DNA of 31,380 nt from Reticulitermes lucifugus (taxonomy: Eukaryota > Arthropoda > Insecta > Blattodea > Rhinotermitidae). Positions 1-10,116 of this stretch are shown here, one piece after another (the first letter of the stretch is position 1; every line of letters starts with the position of its first letter). The stretch spans positions 988-32,367 of the forward strand of contig JAKCWW010003294.1 of the NCBI GenBank assembly GCA_026260175.1. Direction: 5' to 3'. The translations under genes were made by a program, and so were the position numbers. A model generated the notes under the pieces. It worked only from the letters and a program-made list of their open reading frames with translations, made no database searches and was not told where the DNA came from.

Positions 1-39
1 GATTAAACAGTACAAAAATGGATCAAAGGGGGAAAACCC

Positions 40-250
40 CGGACAGGCAAAAAAAAAAATCCCGTGTCAGTCCACGTGGGATTTGTGGTGGACGAAGTGA
101 CACTGGGACACTTCGGTTTTCCCCCTGTCAATTTCATTCCACCAGTGCTCCACGACACGGAAAAACTGAAAAAATAATCATCTTCATCACAGGGTTGCAC
201 AATAACCCTCAAGGCTGCGGTGCGTCCGTAGTGTCTGCTGCGGGGCCCTT
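40..250 (+). mobile_element. SINE, family A, copy 1
   Basis: This is a non-autonomous retroposon copy. It matches 10941-11165 almost base for base over its body: 'gtgggatttgtggtgg', 'tcaatttcattccacc', 'atcatcttcatcacagggt', then the GC-rich tail 'gctgcggtgcgtccgtag' and 'gtctgctgcggggccctt'. The tRNA-like head is poor. The stretch 'aaaaaatcccgtgtcagtcc' stands where copy 2 has 'ggttcgatcccgggtcactcc', so the head seems replaced or eroded by an A-run. An open frame across it (18-299) is a by-product. The family match is seen directly; the SINE class is inferred from copy 2. Confidence 0.75.
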
Positions 251-1023
251 AACCACAAAAAAAATGTTTAAGACCTTACGTGAATCCACTTACAGTTGAA
301 TTCAATTATATTTAGATCCCACAGTGCCCTCAGTTCTAGAATGAACGTGCAAAGGCAGTCTCGGATTAAAAATACAAGACCATTAACAGAAGGGAGAGTA
401 TGTCTGACTCGTGACACAACAATAGTAAAATACAAGGATGATAACTGTGTCATCTATTGTTTATACAGGCCCAATATCACAACATTTTCCAGGGAAAGTT
501 AGGAACGGTTAAAAATATTAATCACACAATCGGTAATGGCGAGATTCGAAAGAGATACCTTACGAACGCAAGTCAAGTGAAGTGACCTTCCCGATCGCTG
601 AAACGCCTAATCGTGTGTTCAGGGTCGTTGCGTGTTGTAGCCCACTTTGTATAATAAGTGCTAAATATATTCGGAAAATAGACTTTCTTCTGGGAAGTGG
701 TAGAGATATATTTCAGTGTGTCACGTACGTCGCATAACCACCCGAACGTAATTACAAGGATACGTATCGCTTGAAATAAGAATCGCGTGTCGATAATGCA
801 GCGTGTTCCGCAATAAGAAAGTGAATGCTGTGCCAAGAAATCCAAAAAATTCGCACCCTTCCTAAAACCATTTGTCTGCCACAATTAAGTTTTTCGTACA
901 TACTTTTGTTCGTAGAAGCAGTATTAAATTAAAGATCTTAGAAAAATAACACCTTCATATATAGCCAGTTATTATACACATACACATAGCTTTTGGTTTA
1001 CACATTTATAGGTTTACAGATCA
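251..1023. other. Unassigned AT-rich stretch
   Basis: I recognise no gene or repeat here. The minus strand from about 884 to 573 stays open for 103 codons. Its only in-frame start near the beginning is TTG, and the translation, which ends in 'RRFSDREGHFT', matches no family I know. The part between 570 and 870 has more CpG than its surroundings. It could be a decayed transposon or a chance open frame. Confidence 0.4.
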
Positions 1024-1293
1024 TACCTAGTCAGTACAGTGACTAGGCTATAGATTGCACGTCCGAGGAACCACTCTTCATTTCTCGGCAAGGGTAAGAG
1101 ATTTACCCCTTCTCCAAAGCGTTCAGACCAAGACTGGGACCCACCCAGCCTATTATTCATTGAGTATGAGAGGCTTTTACCCCGGAGAATGAGCGACCGG
1201 GGCCTAAAACTGAACACTCATCTTCAACCACTATCGAGGTTAAGAGAATTGGAATTATACGTCCACGCTCCTCCCCCATAACGCGTGCAAAGT
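1024..1293 (+). mobile_element. SINE, family B, copy 1 (diverged)
   Basis: A tRNA-derived SINE relic. It aligns with the reverse complement of 8786-9092: 'gactag..attgca', then 'tctcggcaagggtaagagat' for 'ttcccggcagagacaaaatat', then 'gacccacccagcctattatt' for 'agtctacccagcctacttta'. Its second half ('aaccactatcgaggttaaga', then 'tccacgctcctcccccataa') follows the same order as the distal part of the 11304-11566 copy. The A and B boxes have decayed too far to expect RNA polymerase III activity. Confidence 0.6.
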
Positions 1294-1998
1294 GGTAAAT
1301 TTACCTATAATTTACGTAATTTATTCGACCCTATTTTAATTTTAATGCATAGAGAATATCTGGGTAGTCTTTTACTTGCACAACTACATAAATTCTGTAA
1401 AAGATGCTGACCTCATCCTTCCCATGTCTTCTGAACAAGATACGCCAATATTTATCGTCAGAGCACACGTTTCTCTTTCTTTATTTGAGCCCTTCAACCA
1501 AAATATCCTGTCGTGATGTACTTCATAGTTGCTCATGTAAACAGATAACTGAAAGGAAGCCTTCGAAAGTTACTATTGGATAAAGCAATTTATAAATCCC
1601 CAAATATATTTACACTCCTCATAGACAACTTAACCTAACGTGTTTATCTAAAATATGTTTCTTGTTGTCGTGGTGTGAAATGTCTTATTTCATAAACAAA
1701 TTGGTCGAGAAGTGTGCGGCACTAAGTGCACTTCCTTCTTTAAAACCTCACTTCAGACGCGCTTGAATTTACCCTCAGCCATTACCACTTAAACACTCAA
1801 ACAATTAATTCAATGTATAATCTAAATCTCCTTGCCCAAAGTTATTAGGATGATTAAATCAACGAGTATCAGATAGATGAGACAAATGCCACCTAAACGT
1901 GAGAGAAGAGAGATGCGCTCAGGGCATTCTTTATAAAAAGAACTGATCAAAAGACACAGGCGTACATATAAGGGTAATAAGAAACCTATGTTAAAAAG
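1294..1998. other. Unassigned AT-rich stretch
   Basis: No coding frame of note, no RNA gene and no recognisable repeat on either strand. It is ordinary AT-rich sequence between a SINE and a LINE relic. Confidence 0.4.
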
Positions 1999-2167
1999 TA
2001 TGGACGACGTGGCCTCGATTCGTTTGTCTCAGGATAGGGACTATTATCTAGATCTTGTGAGCACGGTGACAAACATTTGGGTTTCATAACGTGCGGAGAA
2101 TTGTTTGATTAGCCGACGATGTTTCAGCTTCTCAAAAAGGGCCCTGCTGCTTGAAGTTATATATGTG
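1999..2167 (+). pseudogene. Non-LTR retrotransposon (RTE-like LINE) 3' relic
   Basis: This is the last part of a LINE reverse-transcriptase ORF plus some 3' UTR. Frame 2000-2089 reads 'MDDVASIRLSQDRDYYLDLV' and then continues 'STVTNIWVS*'. This parallels the minus-strand relic at 2981-3112 ('[20 protein letters not shown]', 'MNLRVP') and the one at 9598-9657. After the stop, 'agcttctcaaaaagg', 'ccctgctgcttgaagtta' matches the 3' UTR of the 2927-3112 copy ('agtttctcaaaaagg', 'actgtgctccatggagtta'). From memory this C-terminal motif belongs to insect RTE-type elements. The copy lacks all catalytic domains and is certainly dead. Confidence 0.72.
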
Positions 2168-2926
2168 TTAATTTAATTTTATGTGATTAGTTATTTGAAT
2201 GCCGAACTAGGTTTCCTTCAGTGGACGCCTTAAATCCTATCATTCTTTTATGACAACCCTGTACTTCAATTTCACTTTAGAACATGTGCCAATACTCACA
2301 CTTAGCCTACAAATATGTCAGTTCTTATCAAACTGACAACTGCACTAAACATGCAGTCTTCTTGCAGTATTTCTGATGTGCACTTCAAGTACTGGACCAC
2401 CCCTATCTCTTACAGCGGGAGCATATTTCTGAGGCAAATACATGTGTAGCGTGATGCTGAATATCAGCTGGGCCACTGGTTATCCTAATTAACGCAATTC
2501 TTGGTTTTCCTCAGCGCCAGGCAAATTTCGGTGTACTACATCGATTAGTATAAGACCGCTTCTACAAATTCATCTTTCTGAATTCATCTCCCACCGTTTA
2601 TTCTACCATCGACGCTATGTAACGTGAGAGACTGAGAACTCCGAATAACAAAGTACAGAAAGCGAGATTTGAGATCCTGACAGAGGCATTGCTGAAGATT
2701 CAAGTCTTCTGAGATGTTAAACCATGTATACTGGCAAATAGTCACCAAAGTAATTATTTACCAAACGACAATGCGTAACATCCCAGATGATTTGAATATT
2801 CTAACCGCATAAAATGTCTGTTTGCTGAACACAAAAGGTAAAGACAAATTATTTTACATGAAACCTGTTTCGACGCTGCTATACAGTTCAGAATAATCAG
2901 CAATCCAACAGCGGATATAAGCAGGA
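2168..2926. other. Unassigned stretch between two LINE relics
   Basis: Nothing recognisable. A short hairpin (gtcagtt / aactgac) lies at 2318-2338. The two flanking LINE relics point toward each other, so pairing between them across this segment is possible but weak because both are diverged. Confidence 0.35.
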
Positions 2927-3112
2927 ACCCCCGTAAATAACTCCATGGAGCACAGTCCTTTTTGAGAAACTAACTAGTCCTCAGCTACTTAAGAAATTCC
3001 CCGAATTTAATGGAACCCGAAGGTTCATAACCGCATTCACACACGCCCGCCACGTGTCCTTATCCTGAGCCAGCTCAATCCGGTCCAGGCCACCACCACC
3101 CCCCCCATCCAT
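2927..3112 (-). pseudogene. LINE (RTE-like) C-terminal relic with 3' UTR
   Basis: On the minus strand the frame from ATG at 3112 to TGA at 2981 reads '[20 protein letters not shown]', followed by '[20 protein letters not shown]' and 'LSS*'. The glycine run comes from a G-homopolymer and GGT repeat that looks like a local expansion. The motif LAQD-(x)[15 protein letters not shown] is one I know from the C-terminus of insect LINE reverse transcriptases. The stretch 2927-2980 is 3' UTR shared with 2110-2165 on the other strand. No polymerase or endonuclease domain is present. It is the best-preserved of the LINE scraps here. Confidence 0.78.
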
Positions 3113-5175
3113 ATACTTGAAGATCTATTTTGGAGGAAAAACCCCCAGAAATAAAAGCGTGTAATGCCGTGATGACAGGATCTCTGGTGGATACGATACT
3201 CAGTGGACAGATGAGGATTGACACTGGTTTTTTACACTAGTACTGTGTTGGTTGTGACTGTGCTATTGATAAGAGTAACATATACTTTTGCATGTACATA
3301 CCAACGGGGATGTCTAATATTAAAATTAAGAGGAACCGTAACATACTGTTATAGGAGAACTGTAACGTATGGAAAATATGCTTACGTCTAGAAGCAAATG
3401 TGAACGTATAGCGAGACGAACTTCGATGATATATTATCCAAAGGAACAAAATGTTAACAGCTCCTGCAAAAAAATAATTTACTGTATATGCCTATTGTAA
3501 TTACGATAGGAATAAGAAAAAAAATAATGATGTTTAATATGATGAGTAAGCATGTCACAGACATTGTCGTTTTCAGTACTTAACAGGCAATGAATGCATT
3601 CATCTCGCATTTAAACGACACGTTCGTAGAAAGCGTGCGTATTATACTCTCGAAACTTTATTCTATTAAAATAAACAGAAAATTGTAGGCACTTTGTTAG
3701 GCATAACTTTATTTTAATACTCGATTCATTAACATAAAATAAATTTATGTGAATAGTAGACCAAGGGTTTTGCTAGAAGTTCTGAAGACATGTAAAAATC
3801 GAGTTTCACTTTCATTTCAATAACCCCTTTATCCGAGTAACGGGATTAATAGTCACAGCTTAGAATTTGTAGTAATACAATGATAAAGTGGTTCAGGGGT
3901 AGAAAATTTATTAGGCCACACAGTCAGTCGTCCCAGCAGGCACTACAATTTATGTACACCTACTGGAGCAATCAAAGGCTCTTCATTTCAACTTTGAGGA
4001 AAGAGAAAAAGAAAGAGCGAAGTATCGTTAATGCGGTCGTCGTTTTGAGTATCGTTCAATGACGACACATCTTTAAATAATTAGTCATATATATACAGCA
4101 GTTATTACCCGATAACGAGATGGAATGCTCATTATATTTCCATGGCGTATTACGTTTTTACAGAATGTAATTAAATTTAACAATCACTAAAATAAACAAA
4201 GTTACGTTTTCCTTTCTATAAAGGTATTCACAATTCACAAAGGATAGGGATGTGTTACACAACCATTATGAGAACCCGGATTATTAATAACTTTCTTTAG
4301 TAGACAAATAATGATCAACGCTCTATACAAAGTCTCGGAAATTCATGAGTTCCTAATCTGTTGTTTCTTATTATTATATCCCTCAAAGGAAGTAAATAGA
4401 CAAATAGGTAAATACAGAGAATGAGAAATCGTATTTAGTAACAATATAATACTGTAATTTGAGTCATTAGTGTGCCTGAGGAAATCTATGCCTACGTAAA
4501 CAGAACAATCAATATCGCAGAATACAAAAAGACATCAGAACACAATAACGTTCAGGCAGCAATTATAAATTCGTTTCTGAAACTAGATATTCGTGCGCAT
4601 TTAATAACAAAAAGTTTCATTTTCGAAACCGGAAATAATTTCTCAACAATAATTTAATTATTTCACATTTGACATCATATTTTCCGCAGCAGTGCGCAAT
4701 AATCTGGACAGGATCCACATTTTCACGAATAAAATCTGTTGAGAATACTTTTCATTGATTTATTTAACTGCGATCTATAAATCGCTAGTTACATTGCGTG
4801 AACTGTGAGAAAATTGTAAAAGGAAAATCAAAATGTGTAACTGATTTTCTAAATCGAATGTCGTAACAGAAACGCTTAGAGAATTTTTACGCAGATTTCG
4901 TAAAGTACTTTTCCAAGTTTTGAAAAATGTATTCCATTAAATAAACTGATTATGTAAACTGTAGATCTCAAATTACTCTGAGTCCTACTGGAAGCTTCAA
5001 AGTAGCAAGAACAAACTTCGATCTGTTTAACTGTCAAATAAGGCCAATTCATAAAAACAGCTCCAGGAAAAACAAATGTAATATTTTTATTTACTGTAAC
5101 GTTAATCAAAAAATCCAAAATAAAGAAAAAATCAAAAGTATTTTTTCTTTTAAAACCAATTCATGTCGAAAGACA
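3113..5175. other. Unassigned AT-rich stretch
   Basis: About 2 kb without a recognisable gene or repeat family. Open frames at 3237-3449 (-), 3880-4062 (+), 4472-4657 (+) and 4876-5118 (-) are 60 to 80 codons. Their translations show no motif, so I treat them as chance. A weak palindrome 'cctattgtaattacgatagg' sits near 3490-3509. Confidence 0.4.
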
Positions 5176-5227
5176 TTAATGAGTCCAACAAAATGCACTT
5201 GTAAGTGCATTTTGTTGGACTCATTAA
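5176..5227. repeat. Perfect 25-bp palindrome with 2-nt centre
   Basis: The left arm 5176-5200 begins 'ttaatgagtccaac' and ends 'aatgcactt'. It is an exact reverse complement of the right arm 5203-5227, with only 'gt' between. As RNA or single-stranded DNA it would form one long hairpin. No flanking duplication or coding frame is attached. It may be a very recent snap-back or template-switch event, or the core of a small palindromic transposon. Confidence 0.95.
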
Positions 5228-6698
5228 AATGCGTCTAATAAAGGGAAAAAATGAAAAATATACGTAGTATGTTCACAGACGTCATCATGTTTAACCACTT
5301 TGTTTTTATAGAATATTCCTGGCGCAACGTTTCTGGTGCTGCTGGCATCTGTTGCTTCTCTGTCTCTCAGATCAGAATGAGAGAGGCTCACATAATCAGT
5401 ATTCCATTAATTCGCTTTAGGTAACGTTTTATGATGTTAACACTCTACGCGGAACAAACTCTGCCCGACGAACGCTTTGATAGCGCATGTGTGCGACGGC
5501 CATGGTTGTTATATTAACTATTCACATCTGTGGCTACACGGCGCTTACTCTCGTTGTGAATATTCATCACGCTAATGCTTCGTGATTAAAATAAACCACT
5601 AGTGACGTATTGTGCTACCATAATCCGGTTTATATTCCAAAATGCTACGGTTTGCCTAGAAGAGAAGCAAGCTTATTTTGCCCATTAAAACTGGGTTTTA
5701 GAGTAACCTCGTGAGACATGGGACAGTCTTAAAAGGATGATGTTGGTCTAAATCGTACGATATAAAATTCCAGTTCCTACCTCACAGCGAACACATATGT
5801 CCATTACAAATACCAATTATTTAATGCTGCTTAGGGGATTAATCGGTTTTATGTTTAGAATGATATAAAATGTGTAAATACATAGTGATGCAAAATGCAG
5901 ACTTTCTTTGTGTTACAGCAAGTGGAACATATATTCACCACTGGATTTTAGACCGTTAAATTGCATTTCCGTACTGCAGTATAACATTCCGATAAATATG
6001 GAAAGTGATGGAAGAGATATTATAGCTCTTCAGTATATTATCGATTAAAAACGATAAAGTAGGAATATTGTGATTATGTCTGAATAATGTTTGTCACAAA
6101 TTCCCATCTAAATTATTGAAAACCTAATAGAACAGCTAGCCTTTGGCACTAAAATTCAATTCATGAATGTGACGTTACGTCAAGCACATCATGTTCACGT
6201 CTGTTTCAGTTTAATATTCTCCCTTACCCCTACCCCACCCTCTGGGCAATCAAACATTTAAATCAGACACCTGTTGCTATAGAAAGTGAATATTTCCACA
6301 TTTATATTCCCGAGAACAAAACCAAGTCCAACACAATTTACGGACAACGTTGCTAATTTTCAACGACTTCAATCATCCATAGCAATGTTAAAAAAAATGT
6401 TATGGCCGTATGAAAGTCTAACATAACTTTTGTATCATTCGGCGGGTTTTCATTAGACTAGTAATAATATTACATCGTTACAGATTAATGTGATTCTGTA
6501 ACTTTCATTTCCATATAATAAATAATATATAACATGGCGATGGTGCGTGTCTCAGGTGAGAGTTACAGACCTAACTAAAACTTTTCTTTAGATTTGTGTG
6601 GTAATAAATTGATCCTTCGAAAATAAAAAACTTTAATCAAGTAACGTACTTATTGAATGTATAAATATAAATTTGCCGACAAAATGTGTGGCCTCTAG
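5228..6698. other. Unassigned AT-rich stretch
   Basis: No gene or repeat family seen. The segment 5440-5590 is richer in CpG and short GC blocks than its surroundings, but shows no TATA/initiator pair or open frame that would make it a credible promoter. Confidence 0.4.
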
Positions 6699-7352
6699 CT
6701 TGATATTAATATAATAATAACCAGAGCAGCCAGATATTTAAATTTTTCACGTAATTTGTCTCTCTGTCTGCATTCCTCTTTGTCCGTCTCTACCAACCTT
6801 CTGAAGAACACTCTTCAACGATTCAGTCACCAATTCCTGGCACTCAGTACATTTAAGCCTGTCTGTAAATTTCTTGCCATCTACTTTTTGGTCTGCATTG
6901 GCCTCTTCTTACTTCAGGCGTACCGTACATTTATATTACAACTGCAGTATATGAACTACCACCGACAGCACATCTGTGCAATACGTGTATTTCAGAGAAG
7001 TACACCTTGTCACACAGTTATCAATATGTATTGTGTACAGACAGTGTCAGGACTCATAATACAGCCACCGCCCTCTGCTTTCCGACCAAAGACAGCTGCA
7101 CACAGATTCTCACTGCATTCCCTCTCGAGTGCCTTCCCGCACGAAACGCCTACTCGTAACATGCACGCTTCAACGGTCAATGAATTTCGATTTGGTTTGA
7201 TTTCCCCTACTCCAGATGGTGTTATATTCTCTAAAACCCAAATAGAACTACTGTCTGCTGCTAAAGTCCGTACTACGCTTGTAAAAGCAGTGCGGTCTTT
7301 CTTCCAGCTTTGTCACAATACATCGCTTTATTCTAATTCTGATTTCATTTAA
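6699..7352 (+). other. Long open reading frame, unrecognised
   Basis: The frame is open for 217 codons, from after a TAG at 6696-6698 to a TAA at 7350. It is the longest open stretch in the window. There is no ATG near its beginning; the first in-frame ATG is at 6951, so the first third would have to be entered by splicing or a non-ATG start. The translation has a hydrophobic part ('FLAIYFLVCIGLFLLQAY', encoded about 6870-6925) that could be a membrane segment. A Ser/Thr/Pro-rich tail follows, with 'QPPPSAFRPKTAAHRFSLHS'. The DNA is rich in pyrimidines, which lowers stop-codon frequency. I see no domain. It could be an exon, a decayed element read in a shadow frame, or chance. Confidence 0.25.
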
Positions 7353-8135
7353 TCCAGAATTGCTGTTACAGAATGATATATTAATGGATACAGAGCACAC
7401 AGAGGATTGAATTATGAAACTGTTTACACTTAATCTCTATTACAAACTCAGTGCCTCACAAACTATTAGTCCAATGAAACTGAACAACAAGCCCTACAGA
7501 AGTATTTTTTTCAGGCAATAATAACATACAGAGGATAGTCTAGATGTTTGCAGAAATCCCTGAAGAACGGGACAGGGAAATGACGCACTATCGCTTCTCC
7601 TTTACTCATTCCTATGCCCCCTGTTCTTTATTATGATGGGTATCTTACTAGCAAGAGTTAACTGTACGCAAAGGTCACGAATATATATCTTAGTTCACAA
7701 AGACCTTCAATTGACACACAGCCCCTGCCGCGGATGTCATATGTTTCACTGCTTTATGTAAAACCATCAACATCTTCTCTCATATATAAAAATATTTCAT
7801 TCCTTCTTCATGCATGTTCATAAGCAACAGCAGAAATCGGTTCCTTGCACGTAAGTTCTTATGTCTATGCCTCCTTCTTAACAGACCACTTTCACAAAAC
7901 AACTGACTAACCTTTAAGGTTTGGAAAATAAAGGGGAAAGTATGTTTTTATTACATGGCAGTATTTTCGTAAATAACCTCTATTTTTGCCTCCATTTTCA
8001 TCTTCATGTTATGAGGTTTTGTTACTTAACCTTTAAGTTCGAACAGCGTAAGGGAAGTTAAAAGTTATTTTGAAGCGAAGAGCACAAATCACTGGGGAAA
8101 TATTTTACAAATAAATACATTATAAAAAAAAAGAA
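7353..8135. other. Unassigned stretch
   Basis: No coding frame over 60 codons and no repeat I can assign. A short A-run (8122-8135) ends it and may be the tail of the tRNA-like scrap that follows on the minus strand. Confidence 0.35.
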
Positions 8136-8186
8136 AATTTGACCCAGGGACCTACCGAATACTGGTTACGCGAGCTATGAACTCAA
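8136..8186 (-). mobile_element. tRNA-like SINE head, degraded
   Basis: Read on the minus strand this holds 'atagctcgcgtaaccag', resembling an RNA polymerase III A box, and then 'ggtccctgggtcaaat', resembling a decayed B box. An A-rich run follows (8122-8139). The order and spacing fit a tRNA-derived SINE head. I cannot align its body to the other SINEs here. A 78-codon open frame across 8152-8388 (-) is probably incidental. Confidence 0.35.
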
Positions 8187-8785
8187 TAACATCACACTGA
8201 AGTCCGTGAACCCTGAATACCGTGGCCAAGTTGTGTGGAGACACTTGGTCTGTTGTTACAAGCATGGCATTAGGGCAGACACAAAGTCGCCAAGCGGCGA
8301 TTAACACAAGCTGCAGGCACAATAAATGTGCTGCCTGGAGAGCGGGCTGATTACTTGGAAGCCTAAGCAGTGAAGCCTCTAAAGGCAATTCTACTGAAAA
8401 CTCATTAAAAATAAAAAAGATCTGGACGCAACATTGCGAGTCTACACAAAGAGTTATGGTATAAGATTCTTAAACGAAGACAGCAAAACGAACTTATCTT
8501 TCCACATTTCTTTCTAACGTTGCCAAAGGCAATGTTCTTTACACCCACAAATACATGAATGATTCCAGACGAAACTGAAGCCAGTTAAATTTACGATCTC
8601 TATTAAAGATAAAAACACTATTATGTCAGTTCTGAAGGACTTTATTGTGTACAACTGTAGCTTATATTACTTGATTCCTGAATATTGTTCATTTTTTAAC
8701 GTTTCGAAAAGAACGCCACTTTTAGGAAAGTTGATTTGTTTTCGTGTTCAGACAAAAACTGGGAAGGCAAGTACTTACTCGGCTA
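8187..8785. other. Unassigned stretch
   Basis: AT-rich with no recognisable gene or repeat. The open frame at 8623-8874 (+) runs into the SINE that follows and is not supported as a gene. Confidence 0.35.
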
Positions 8786-9092
8786 GGACGAGGCGATCTC
8801 CAGAGGACCATGCTATGAGGAATATGGGAACTGGAAATAAGGCTCCACACATTCTTAAATTTGGTGCTAGATGAATTGTGTTCCACACATCCCGAACGCT
8901 TTAATTGCAGCGACAGAGCCCCCGGTGCCAATAGTAAAGTAGGCTGGGTAGACTCCAATCCCGTCTGAAGATTTTGAAAATTTTAGAGAGGAGAAAGATA
9001 TTTTGTCTCTGCCGGGAATCACTCCCCGATTCCTCAGTAGTCCAGCCTGCAATCTAGTCATTATACCGACAGAGCTATCCCGGTTCCTATCC
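8786..9092 (-). mobile_element. SINE, family B, copy 2 (near full length)
   Basis: A tRNA-derived SINE on the minus strand. Its A-box-like 'tagctctgtcgg' is at 9077-9066, and a B-box-like 'gtgattcccgg' at 9022-9012. The body has 'gagtctacccagcctacttt' and 'ttggcaccgggggctctgtc'. The distal part 'ttcatctagcaccaaattta', 'gtgtggagccttatttccag', 'ttcctcatagcatggtcctc' parallels 25680-25800 and 11490-11560. It is about 300 bp, the longest family B copy here. The A box is one or two changes from a working tRNA A box, but I would not expect transcription. Two open frames over it (8722-8958 and 8867-9100, both minus) are shadows. Confidence 0.7.
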
Positions 9093-9590
9093 AGCAGCAA
9101 GTGAAACCCGGAATTAAACTCAGTACAATCATGAACATCTATTATCTTTGCAGACGTCTTGTAGAATTAGACAAAGTACCCACTTCTAATGTCTTTAGTG
9201 TAATAAATAACGTCCACTTTAATATACTGGGTGCACTTTCTGAACGTATAGAATCGTCTGTAGATCCAGGTAATGAGAATAAATCTCTGCTGTGCCCAGC
9301 TGATTAGAGGGAACTCTTTCACCGGAGACAGTAACTTACTCAGTTTCCGAAAGGTCGTGCTCTTTTCGGAATACCAGATTATCAAGTCCAGAAACGAAGT
9401 ACGTCTCGACATTTATTATACCTTTAAGAACCTCTGGATTAATTTTAAATCCTTCGTGATTAATTTTTTCCAGACAGCTTCATTACAATATTTCACATAA
9501 GCCTCTCATTTTTGACAAATCTTAATCAAAATGTCAGAATCGTTTTAATGAAGACTAGCTCTTATGAACCTATTAGTCACTCAGGTAATA
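9093..9590. other. Unassigned stretch
   Basis: Overlapping short open frames on both strands (9101-9307 +, 9167-9412 -, 9273-9500 +) show no motif. Nothing else is recognisable. Confidence 0.35.
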
Positions 9591-9659
9591 AGACGTTCAG
9601 GATGTGGTCCAGTGACGGGCTCTTGTAAATGCGGTACTGGACGTTTGGTTTCCATAAGT
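9591..9659 (+). pseudogene. LINE (RTE-like) C-terminal scrap feeding into a minisatellite
   Basis: Frame 9598-9657 reads 'QDVVQ*RALVNAVLDVWFP*'. This aligns with '[19 protein letters not shown]' of the relic at 2981-3112 and with 'QDRDYYLDLVSTVTNIWVS*' at 2000-2089. The Trp codon has become TGA. The aligned nucleotides (9614-9655) match the other copy at about three quarters of positions. The sequence ends exactly where the tandem repeats begin, so the array was built on this LINE 3' end. Confidence 0.7.
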
Positions 9660-10010
9660 GATAGTGAATTTGAAAATTTCGTTTTCATAATAGGTGACAG
9701 CGAATTTGGACATTTGGATTCCATAACAGGTGACGGCGAATTTGAACATTTCGTTTTCATAATAAGTGACATTGAATTTGGACATTTGGTTTCCATAATA
9801 GGTGACAGCAAATTGGTTCCCATAATGGGTGACAGCGAATTTGGAAATTTGGTTTCCATAGGAGATAAAAGCGAATTTGGAAATTTGGTTTCCATAGGAG
9901 ATAAAAGCAAATTTGGACATTCGGTTTCCATACTAGGTGACAGCGAATCTGGACATTTGGTTTCCATAATGGTTGACAACAAAATTGGACATTTGGTTTC
10001 CATAATTGGT
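9660..10010. repeat. 36-bp minisatellite, ten units
   Basis: The unit is close to 'gacagcgaatttggacattt' followed by 'ggtttccataataggt'. Unit lengths are 36, 36, 36, 36, 27, 33, 36, 39, 36, 36, with a partial eleventh unit from 10011. Units 1 and 3 share variants ('tttcgttttcat') and units 2 and 4 share others, so a 72-bp dimer was once duplicated. Units 6 to 8 share the 'ccatagga' and 'gataaaagc' variants. Because all unit lengths are multiples of three, frames stay open on both strands: 183 codons at 9564-10115 (+) with a 12-residue repeat 'DSEFGHLVSIIG', and 152 codons at 9581-10039 (-). Differences between units fall at all three codon positions, which argues against coding. Confidence 0.93.
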
Positions 10011-10116
10011 GGCAACGAATTTGTTGATGAGCTTAACAACTATCTGGTTCCCAAGAATTCCTCCATGGAGACTACTAAGCTGAAAAAGGAACATATTACA
10101 TTTATCTCAATTTAAT

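Noticed and set aside
573..884. A 103-codon minus-strand open frame
   Set aside because: It begins with TTG, has no recognisable motif, and a frame of this length can arise by chance in a CpG-richer patch.
9581..10039. A 152-codon minus-strand frame over the minisatellite with repeated METKCPNS
   Set aside because: It exists only because unit lengths are multiples of three, and the frames on the other strand are open for the same reason. It starts with TTG and has no codon-position bias.
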